The notes beneath the pieces were generated by a model, which did not search any database, was not told where the DNA came from, and saw only the letters and a list, made by a program, of their open reading frames with translations. DNA of 64,000 bases from CAVYWD01 sp963772225 (lineage in GTDB: Bacteria; Myxococcota; Myxococcia; Myxococcales; UBA5297): contig CAVYWD010000001.1 in NCBI GenBank assembly GCA_963772225.1, forward strand, positions 248,001-312,000, read 5' to 3'. Each line of letters begins with the position of its first letter. Position 1 is the stretch's first letter. Made by a program: the position numbers and the translations under genes. Shown piece by piece: positions 17,303 through 24,073 of this stretch.

Positions 17303-18070
17303 CTAGCGGGCGAGCTTGTCGATCTTCGGATAAAAGGCCGCCAGAGCGGGGTCTGAGATGCGCAGCTTGTAGACCTCGGCGCCCAAGTGCGTGAGCGCCT
17401 GCTCGTAGGCCTTCCGCGCGGCTTTCACCTCTTCGTCTTTGGCCGCCGCGTGCTCGTTGAGCTCGGTGATGAGGGCGTTGTAGGCCTCGGTTCGCTCGTC
17501 GAGCTGGCCCTCGAGGTCGCGCTGTCGCCGCCGGGCGCGGATGGCCTCGGCCGCCGGTCCCGAATCGGGGTTCATGATCTTGTCGTACTCGACCTGCAGA
17601 TCATCGACCTCGCGGCTCCGCTTCATGAGGTCGAGCTTCGCGTGCTTGATGGTGGCCCGCGCGGCCTGGGCCTTCTCCACCTCGCCGAGCTCTTGGAGCT
17701 CCGCGATCTGCCGCTCGTACTTTTCCATGGCGCGCTTGGCGGAGGCGACGTCCTTGCGCCTAGAGAAGACCTTGGCCTCGAGCGACTTCGCCTTGCTCTC
17801 GGCCATCTGGACCTGCTTGGGAAACGGGTCGACGAGCTCTTGGCACTGCGCCGACTCGGCCTCACACGCCTCGCGGAACTCGTGGTAGGCCCGCTCCTCC
17901 GCGTCCATGGCGTCCTCGACGTCGCGCAGCTCGAGCTGCCGCTGCTCCCAGACCTCGCCGGCCCGGGTCGCGCGCTCGATGCCACGCGGCGGGTTCGGCT
18001 TGTTCCACAGGCGCTCGTAGGCGACGTCGCCAAGCTTGAGAATCAGCTCGTCGAGGCTCTCGGGGCTCAT
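17303..18070 (-). CDS. Coiled-coil protein of unknown function
   Basis: 255 residues, highly charged and helical from ~35 to ~240 with long heptad-like runs (AMEKYERQIAELQELGEVEKAQ; RQRDLEGQLDERTEAYNALITELNE). No signal peptide or membrane segment was seen, so it should be cytoplasmic. The N-terminus (SPESLDELILKLGDVAYERLW) and C-terminus (ISDPALAAFYPKIDKLAR) are probably the conserved ends. ATG 18070 is used; a TTG at 18091 would add seven residues. It lies upstream of rplC on the same strand, ~170 bp away. I do not recognise the family. It may be a filament- or complex-forming adaptor. Confidence 0.75.
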   Translation of the reverse strand: MSPESLDELILKLGDVAYERLWNKPNPPRGIERATRAGEVWEQRQLELRDVEDAMDAEERAYHEFREACEAESAQCQELVDPFPKQVQMAESKAKSLEAKVFSRRKDVASAKRAMEKYERQIAELQELGEVEKAQAARATIKHAKLDLMKRSREVDDLQVEYDKIMNPDSGPAAEAIRARRRQRDLEGQLDERTEAYNALITELNEHAAAKDEEVKAARKAYEQALTHLGAEVYKLRISDPALAAFYPKIDKLAR

Positions 18071-18174
18071 GCCGCTCGCTGTACCCGGCAAGGTCTCGAG
18101 CTGTCAAGGCGCCGCTGACCCGAGGGCTCGCGAGCGGCACAGGTCCACACGGCGCCCCGCTCGGCGACGACCCC

Positions 18175-18627
18175 TTACGCCGGAGGCGCCAGGAACGAGT
18201 CGTGGTCGGTGCAACGCGCGGCGAGGTCCGCGAGCTCCACCGCGCGATCGAGCTCTTCGGCGCGGTTAAGCTCACACACCCAGGCCGCGGACGGGTCCAT
18301 GGCCTTGCGGGCCAGGCTGGCGATCTGCGAGTACCGGTCGGCCGAAGCGCGGCTGTTCTCCGACTCCTCGCGCATCGCCTCGCTCAGGCCCTCCGGGAGC
18401 GCGACGTCGTCGGGCGGCACCGGCAGCGGTCCGCCGCCGATGGCCGCCATGCGCGCCAGGAGCCGCGAGGCGTGCGCCTGGCACCCGGCGGCCAGAGCCG
18501 CAAGGCGGGAGCGCGTCCGGAGATCCGCTTGCCGCTCGGAAAGCTTCTCGAGCACCAGCACGGAGAGCATTTCGGCTTCCCAGGCGGCGGCCAGCGCTGC
18601 CGTCAGTCTGCTCTTGAGACCGCCCAT
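18175..18627 (-). CDS. Small helical protein, possibly ferritin-like four-helix bundle
   Basis: 150 residues, nearly all alpha-helix. The pattern WEAEMLSVLVLEKLSERQADL, then LAAGCQAHASRLLARM, and a C-terminal half with REESENSRASADRYSQIASLA suggests four amphipathic helices, as in ferritin-like proteins. The Glu/His metal ligands of that family are not clearly complete, so metal binding is uncertain. ATG 18627 is used because upstream sequence in the same frame is Arg-rich and belongs to the kinase remnant region. The function is unknown. Confidence 0.6.
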   Translation of the reverse strand: MGGLKSRLTAALAAAWEAEMLSVLVLEKLSERQADLRTRSRLAALAAGCQAHASRLLARMAAIGGGPLPVPPDDVALPEGLSEAMREESENSRASADRYSQIASLARKAMDPSAAWVCELNRAEELDRAVELADLAARCTDHDSFLAPPA

Positions 18628-18837
18628 GCCGTGTCGAAGTCCTCTACCCGACGTCGAGCCCGCGCTCGGAGCCCGCGTAGAACAAACGGTTAGGCACCGG
18701 CCGACGAGGAGGCAAGCAACGGCGCTCAGGGCCCGTGGCGCCTCGGGGACCTTCGTGCCTCGCCGGGCGAGCGCCGACGCTCGAAGCGCCGCGGGCGGGG
18801 CAGCCCGAGCGCGCGCGGCCCGGACGCGGCCATCCGC

Positions 18838-18998
18838 TGGGAGGCCCTTCAGGTAGGCGGCCAGCCGAGCGGGTGAACCTTCGGCCCCCCTGGGCGCGAG
18901 CCAGCGCTCCAGTGACGTCTGCAGATCGCCCGCGCCCTGGAAGCGGCGGAGCGGATCGCGGGCGAGCGCCTTCTTAGCAGCTCGTAGCGGCCGAAAGG
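18838..18998 (-). pseudogene. Remnant of a myxobacterial Ser/Thr protein kinase with a large internal deletion
   Basis: Inside the 389-bp space 18628-19016, minus-strand sequence at 18998-18975 reads PFGRYELL, the typical opening of myxobacterial Hanks-type kinases. One base later, in another frame, it reads KKALARDPLRRFQGAGDLQTSLERWL and on to AAYLKGL (to ~18838), the typical C-terminal lobe end of the same kinases. The ~250 residues that should separate them are missing. This looks like an internal deletion that joined the two ends near a shared 'ctgctaagaag' type sequence. No start codon or open frame links the parts. The rest of the gap holds nothing recognisable. Confidence 0.5.
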
Positions 18999-19016
18999 AG
19001 CTCCGACCGCGCCCGC

Positions 19017-20118
19017 TCAACTCGCGGCCGGCGCGCTCGCCGCAGCCTTGGCCAGGCGCTCGCACCGGTCGGCGTAGGCGGCGCCGCCCGAGAGTCGCCA
19101 GGTCCTGGCGAGCTCCTCGCAGAGGGCCGCCGTCGCGGCCGGGTCCTGGCGCAGCTCCGCGAGAGCGAAGTGCAGCACCCACCGGCACCCGGGGAGGTCG
19201 CCGCCCAGGCCGCGGCGCCGCGAGAAGTCGATGGCCTTCCCGGCGTCGAGCTCGAGCGCTCCGTCCTTCACGAAGCGCTCGAAGAAGGCCACCGCGCCCG
19301 AGTCGCGCATCTCCCGCGTCGCGTCGGTCCAGTGCCTGCGCAGGAACTCGAACGCGTCCAGGGCCTCGAAGGGCGAGAAGACCTCCGAGGTCTCCGGATT
19401 CTGGCTCGTCGAGCCGGTAGGGCGCCGCCTGCAGATTGGGCTCCAGCCGGCTCAGCGCGCCGAAGAGCGCCCGCATGGCCCGTTTCTCCTCGCCGCGCTC
19501 GAGGGCGATCTCCCCGGCCTGCTCGAGCAACCCCGCGGCGAACGGCGCCGAGGCGAGCGCCGGCGCGAGCGCCTTGAGCCCGCCCTGGGCGCCCGCGGCG
19601 TGGGCCGCCATGGAACAAGCCCAGGGCGATGCAGGCTCGAGGCGGCGCAGCGCTGCCGCGAGCTCGAGCGGGTCGGGCTCGACGGCGCCTTCCGCCGCGG
19701 CCTCGATGCCCAGCACCTGCGCGAGCCTCAGGGCCTCGGGAGCGCTCTGGGCGATGAGCTCTCGCGCCGCGAAGCCCGGCCCCGCAGGCAGCGACGCCTG
19801 AGCGCGGCGGAGCAGGAGCAGGTAGGCCCCGAACCCAGGCACCGTCGCGCTGATGGGCGCGAAGACCCCCGTCGCGAGGCTCACGGCGCAGACCGAGGAG
19901 GGCTTCGCCCCGGCTTCGGGAGGCAGGTAGAGCGCGAAAGCGTCGCGGTCGCCTGCCTCGGCAATGGGCAGGAGCGAAGGCGAGAGCAGCGCGCCCGGCA
20001 GCTCCTCTCCGGGGGCGAGCAGCCGCACGGTCCCCAGGTCGGCGCCCTTCGGAAACGCCTGATGGAGCGCGCGGAGCTCGGCCGGGAGCGCGACGTCGAG
20101 GTGGGTTGGCTCGGACAT
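19017..20118 (-). CDS. SUKH (SMI1/KNR4)-like protein, broken by an apparent +1 frameshift
   Basis: From ATG 20118 the frame encodes ~240 residues, then runs into Arg-rich nonsense. Removing one base in the CCGG at 19394-19397 joins it to the frame that ends at 19017 (…SEVFSPFEALDAFEFLRRHW…), giving 366 residues. The first ~110 residues (LLPIAEAGDRDAFALYLP…VCAVSLATGVFAPISATVPGFGAYLLLL) follow the strand pattern of SMI1/KNR4 (SUKH) domains. The remainder is helical repeats (ALAELRQDPAATAALCEELARTW). SUKH proteins often act as immunity or partner proteins, but no toxin is next to this one. The family call is tentative. It is divergent from divIVA. Confidence 0.55.
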
Positions 20119-20186
20119 GGAAGGAGGCCCCTTGCGTGAGCCGCGCCCTGTACCAGAAGGGCCGCGGGCTGGCAAAGGCCTGTTTC

Positions 20187-20214
20187 TTGGACGGCCTCCG
20201 AGCGCCGCTATAAT
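20187..20214 (+). promoter_or_regulatory. Promoter for the divIVA-like gene, probably leaderless
   Basis: TTGGAC (20187-20192), a 16-bp spacer and a consensus TATAAT (20209-20214). The -10 ends seven bases before the ATG at 20222, so the predicted transcription start falls at or within two bases of the start codon. No Shine-Dalgarno precedes that ATG, which fits a leaderless mRNA. Confidence 0.7.
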
Positions 20215-20221
20215 TCGCTGC

Positions 20222-20731
20222 ATGAAGATCACCGCCCTCGACATCCGGCAGAAGCATTTCAGGACTGGGCTGCGCGGCTACGACACCCGGGAGGTCGAGG
20301 CGTTCCTCGAGCTCCTGGCGAGCGAGCTGGAGGACGTGGTCAAGGAGAACATCGCGCTCAAGGAGGAGATCCGGCGCAAGCAGCAGCGCATCGACGTCTA
20401 CCACGAGCAAGAGAAGACGCTGCAGGAGACCCTGGTCACGGCCCAGCGCATCAGCGAGGACGTGAAGGCCGCCGCCAAGAAGGAGGCGGAGCTCGTCATC
20501 GGCGACGCCGAGCTGCAGGCCGAGAAGATCGTCGCCGACGCGCACCGGAAGCTCGTGCAGGTCGTCGACGACATCAACGAGCTGAAGCGCCAGCGCATCC
20601 AGTTCGAGGCCCAGCTCAAGGGCATCATCGACGGGCACTTGAAGCTGCTCGAGACCTTCAAGAGCGCGCCCGCCTCCGTGAAGATTGAGGAGAACGTCTC
20701 CTTCCTTGCCTCCAAGAAGGCGGCCGAGTAG
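20222..20731 (+). CDS. DivIVA-domain coiled-coil protein
   Basis: 169 residues. The N-terminus has the DivIVA signature (ITALDIRQKHFRTGLRGYDTREVEAFLELLASELEDV, ~3-40), followed by an almost uninterrupted coiled coil to ~150. DivIVA-type proteins gather at curved or polar membrane and recruit partners for division, polarity or chromosome anchoring. In delta-proteobacteria they are less studied than in Gram-positives. The ATG at 20222 lies directly after a strong TATAAT and has no ribosome site. The DUF167 and peptidase genes follow on the same strand. Confidence in the family is high; its cellular role here is inferred. Confidence 0.88.
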   Translation: MKITALDIRQKHFRTGLRGYDTREVEAFLELLASELEDVVKENIALKEEIRRKQQRIDVYHEQEKTLQETLVTAQRISEDVKAAAKKEAELVIGDAELQAEKIVADAHRKLVQVVDDINELKRQRIQFEAQLKGIIDGHLKLLETFKSAPASVKIEENVSFLASKKAAE

Positions 20732-20803
20732 CGCTCCTGCCCTCGCGACCGCGGCGGCCGGGCGATTGCGCTCGCGCCGCGGTTCGACCTATGAGTTTGT
20801 GGC

Positions 20804-21106
20804 ATGGGGCTCTCGTTCCTCAGCGCCGCGAGCGGCGGCGTCGACATCGCCGTCCACGCCCAGCCGAGGGCCTCGCGCTCGCGCGTGGTGGGCGAGCACG
20901 GCGGCCGCCTCAAGGTCTCGCTCGCCGCGCCCCCCGTCGACGGCGAGGCGAACCAGGCGCTCGTCGAGCTCTTGGCCGACCTGCTCCAGGTCCCCCGCCG
21001 CCAGGTCGCGGTGGTGCAGGGGCAGACCGGCAAACGCAAGGTGGTGCGAGCACAAGGCGTCGCGCTTCAGGCCGCCGAGGCCGCGCTCGCCAAGGCGCTC
21101 GAATGA
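20804..21106 (+). CDS. DUF167 / YggU family protein
   Basis: 100 residues matching the small DUF167 family: IAVHAQPRASRSRVVGEHGG near the N-terminus, then LKVSLAAPPVDGEANQALVELLADLL and the conserved VVQGQTGKRKVV strand. The biochemical role of the family is not established; in many proteobacteria it is encoded beside yggT and proC. Here it follows divIVA by 72 bp, and its TGA overlaps the ATG of the peptidase gene (ATGA), so the last two genes are probably translationally coupled. There is no clear ribosome site at the ATG. Confidence 0.88.
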   Translation: MGLSFLSAASGGVDIAVHAQPRASRSRVVGEHGGRLKVSLAAPPVDGEANQALVELLADLLQVPRRQVAVVQGQTGKRKVVRAQGVALQAAEAALAKALE

Positions 21107-22101
21107 GGGCCGGCCTCCTCGCGGCGGTGGCGGCGGCCGCCGCCCTGGCTCCCTCGCAGGCGCTCGCCGCGCCGCCGGCCGCGAGCGAGCTCCGGGAGGG
21201 CCGCGGTTTCCGCATCCACGCCACGCCGCGCGCCAGCGGCCTCGCCGAGCCCCTCCTCCAAGCGTTGGTGAGCGGGCGCGAGGACCTCATCAGGCGCATG
21301 GGCCGCGACTTCGACGGCGTCGTCGAGGTCACCCTCGCCGACGGGCTCGACGAGGCCCTGGCCGTCGCCCCGGCCGGGATGCAACCGCCGCCCTGGGCGT
21401 CCGGCCTGGCCCTGCCCAGTGCCAACGCGCTGCTGTTCGACGCCCGCGCGCTGCGCGGCGAGGAGGGCAAGTCCATCGTCCTCCACGAGCTCGCCCACCT
21501 CGCCCTCGGACGGCTGGGCGGAGGCGCCTGGCCTCGCTGGTTCCAGGAGGGCTTCGCCATGCTCGTCTCCGGCGAATGGTCCGTCTCCCGCTACGCCGCC
21601 CTCTACCGGGCGTCGGCACGGGAGTCGCCCATCGCCTTGAGCGCGCTCGCCGAGCGCTGGCCCGAGAGGCTCTCGGAGGTGGAGGTCGCCTACGCCCAGA
21701 GCTACTCCTTCGTCGCCCATCTCTACGAAGTGCAGGGCGAGGCGAAGCTGCGCGAGCTCATCGGCCGCGTCGCACAAGGGGAGGCGTTCGCGCCCGCGTT
21801 CGAGCGGACCTACGGCGTCGCGCTCGAGCGCGCCGAGGCCGACTGGCGGGCCACGCTCGCCTCCCGATTCCGCTGGGTGCCGCTCGTGGGAGACCCCAGG
21901 GCGCTCTGGCTCCTCATCACCTGCGTGTTCCTCTACGCCTACGCCCGGGTGCGGCGGCGCCGCCGCGAGCGCCTCGCCGAGATGGACCTGGAGGAGCAGG
22001 CGGCGCTGGCCGCGGCGCGCATCGTGGCCGCGGAGCGCCTGCGCGAAGCCCCGAGCGACGAGCCCGACGATCCGGTGCCGCCCAAGGCCTATCTCAATTG
22101 A
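21103..22101 (+). CDS. Membrane-anchored peptidase MA-like metalloprotease
   Basis: 332 residues: a signal peptide (~1-22, LLAAVAAAAALAPSQALA), a gluzincin-type zinc site HELAHLAL at ~127-134 with a following WFQEGFAMLVSGE (the downstream Glu ligand in this fold), and a single membrane helix near ~268-285 (ALWLLITCVFLYAYA) followed by an Arg-rich cytoplasmic tail. This is the peptidase MA family layout: a periplasmic catalytic domain on a C-terminal anchor. The start overlaps the DUF167 stop by four bases. Its 3' end overlaps the end of the convergent histidine kinase gene by 8 bp. The substrate is unknown. Confidence 0.82.
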   Translation: MRAGLLAAVAAAAALAPSQALAAPPAASELREGRGFRIHATPRASGLAEPLLQALVSGREDLIRRMGRDFDGVVEVTLADGLDEALAVAPAGMQPPPWASGLALPSANALLFDARALRGEEGKSIVLHELAHLALGRLGGGAWPRWFQEGFAMLVSGEWSVSRYAALYRASARESPIALSALAERWPERLSEVEVAYAQSYSFVAHLYEVQGEAKLRELIGRVAQGEAFAPAFERTYGVALERAEADWRATLASRFRWVPLVGDPRALWLLITCVFLYAYARVRRRRRERLAEMDLEEQAALAAARIVAAERLREAPSDEPDDPVPPKAYLN

Positions 22102-23857
22102 GCGGCAGGCGCAGGACGAACGTCGTGCCGCGCCCCGGCCGCGACTTGAACGTCACGTCGCCGCCGTGGGCCTCGGCCACCTTCTTCACGATGGCCAGGC
22201 CGAGGCCGGTGCCGTCCTTCTTGCCCGCGGTGACGAAGGACTCGAAGAGCTTGCCGGCGATCTCCGGGGGGATGCCCATGCCGGTGTCGCTCATCCGGAA
22301 GACCAGGTGGCTGTCTTCCTTGTCGACCCCGAGCGTGAAGCGCCCGCCCTCGGGCATGGCCTCGGCGGCGTTCCGGGCGATGTTGTAGAGCGCGCGCTTG
22401 ACCTTTCCCTCGTCCATCCGGGCGGCGCCCTTGTAGCTCGCCTGGATCTTGAGCTCGATGGACTGGCCGTCGAACTCTCGGGCGAGGTGCTCCTCGATCT
22501 CCGCGAGGAACTTGTCCAGGAAGACCCGGCGCAGGAGCAGGTCAGTCTCGCCGCGGGCGAAGGCCATGGTCTCGCGCGCCATCTCGCCGATGTGCTCGAG
22601 CTGCTTGAAGATGACGGCCGCGGCGCTGCGCCGCTCGTCGGGGTTCTCCTCGATGGCCATGAGCTCCGCATAGCCGCTCACCACGGTCATGGGCGTGCGC
22701 AAGTCGTGCAAGAGGCCGGCGAGCATCTGCCCGATGGCGGCCAGGCGCCCGCGGCGCTCGCCCTCGACCCGCTCGCGCCCCACCGAGATGGCGCGCGCGA
22801 GCTGCCCGGCCACCAGCGTGGCCAGGCGCAGGTCGCCGTCGGTGAACGGGCGCCCGTTGCGCGGGTTGATGAGCTCGAGCGCACCGAGCACCTGCGCGTC
22901 CACGCGCACCGGCACGCAGAGCACGGCGCGGTGCGAGAAACCCACCTGCCGAGCGATCCGCGCGTCCCAGGCCGCGTGGTGCGGCGCGTCCTCGGTGATG
23001 ATGGGCTCGCCGGTGCGAGCCACCTCGCCGGGGAGGCCCCGCCCGCGGGCGAGCTTGATGCGCTGGACCTCTTCCCCCTTGGCCGCAGCGGCCTTGCGAA
23101 ACGTGAGCGCTCCGGACGATTCCTCCAGGTGGAGGATGGACCCGGCCTCGACGTCCAGCGCCTCCATGGTCTTGCCCAGGAAGGCGTTGAAGAGCTCCTC
23201 CAGGGAGTGCGCGCCGGTGATGCGCTGCTCCAGGTCGAAGAGGAGGTCGAGCTCGCGCACCGACTCGGCGAGCGCGGCCTTCGCCACCCGCTCCGCCCGG
23301 AACAGCCGCGCGTTCTCGATGGCCACACCGGCCAACCCGGCCACCGCCTCGAGCAGGGAGCGGTCCTCGGCGTCGAAGCTTCCCTGCTTCCGGTTCAGCG
23401 CCTGGATGGCCCCGACCACGTTGCCCGAGTGATCGTGGAGCGGCACCACGGCCATGGAGCGCGTCCGAAAACCCGTGGCCCGGTCGACGACCGCGTTGAA
23501 GCGCGGGTCCTTCCGGACGTCCGGGATGACGACCGACTGGTCCTGCGCGCAGGCCCACCCGACGATCCCGCTGGAGAGCGGCAGGCGGATCTCCTTCAGG
23601 CCCTCGCCCTGGGCGACCTTGGACCAGATCTCCCCGCGGGCGCGGTCGATGAGGAAGAGCGTGCTCCGCTCGGCCTGCACCAGGCGACTGACCAGGGAGA
23701 TGAACTGCGGCAGGATGGCGTCCAGGTCCACCGTCGAGGAGCCGATGGCGCGGCCGATCTCCGCGATGGCCTCGAACCGCTCGCGCTCGCGGGCGATCGT
23801 CTGGCTCACCAGGTAGGCGACTTGAGTGCGCGGGCCCTCGGTTTCCTCGGACGACAT
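22094..23857 (-). CDS. Two-GAF cytoplasmic sensor histidine kinase
   Basis: 587 residues: GAF1 (~40-190; STLFLIDRARGEIWSKVAQGEG … IVGWACAQDQSVVIPDV), GAF2 (~205-350; GSILHLEESSGAL … GFSHRAVLCVPVRV), then the kinase core. The phospho-acceptor box is LLHDLRTPMTVV (His ~390), the N box NIARNAAEAM, G1 DTGMGIP and G2 GTGLGLAIVKK, so all catalytic elements are present. There is no membrane segment, so it should sense a cytoplasmic cue through the GAF domains. No response regulator is adjacent, which makes it an orphan kinase in this window. A TATAAT lies 8 bases before the ATG. Confidence 0.93.
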   Translation of the reverse strand: MSSEETEGPRTQVAYLVSQTIARERERFEAIAEIGRAIGSSTVDLDAILPQFISLVSRLVQAERSTLFLIDRARGEIWSKVAQGEGLKEIRLPLSSGIVGWACAQDQSVVIPDVRKDPRFNAVVDRATGFRTRSMAVVPLHDHSGNVVGAIQALNRKQGSFDAEDRSLLEAVAGLAGVAIENARLFRAERVAKAALAESVRELDLLFDLEQRITGAHSLEELFNAFLGKTMEALDVEAGSILHLEESSGALTFRKAAAAKGEEVQRIKLARGRGLPGEVARTGEPIITEDAPHHAAWDARIARQVGFSHRAVLCVPVRVDAQVLGALELINPRNGRPFTDGDLRLATLVAGQLARAISVGRERVEGERRGRLAAIGQMLAGLLHDLRTPMTVVSGYAELMAIEENPDERRSAAAVIFKQLEHIGEMARETMAFARGETDLLLRRVFLDKFLAEIEEHLAREFDGQSIELKIQASYKGAARMDEGKVKRALYNIARNAAEAMPEGGRFTLGVDKEDSHLVFRMSDTGMGIPPEIAGKLFESFVTAGKKDGTGLGLAIVKKVAEAHGGDVTFKSRPGRGTTFVLRLPLN

Positions 23858-23865
23858 GGCCTCGG

Positions 23866-23871
23866 ATTATA
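23866..23871 (-). promoter_or_regulatory. -10 element of the histidine kinase gene
   Basis: A consensus TATAAT on the minus strand ends eight bases before the ATG at 23857. No good -35 was found upstream. The predicted transcript start is within ~2 bases of the ATG, so this message is probably leaderless, as for divIVA. Confidence 0.5.
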
Positions 23872-24073
23872 GCGACAAGGTCGCACTTTGGGCGCAGGTC
23901 GCTGGGCCGCGGCCCGTCCCGCCAGGGTTGCGGCGACCCGACCCGAAATGCGAACCCGGCTTCTCGCCGCGCTCGACTCCTCACCAACGAACCTAACCCG
24001 GCCGAGCCGGAACCAAAGAGGGTCTGGAGCCTGGGGTCTTTGCCAGCCTGCACAAGAGCTCGCGCCGAAGGGA

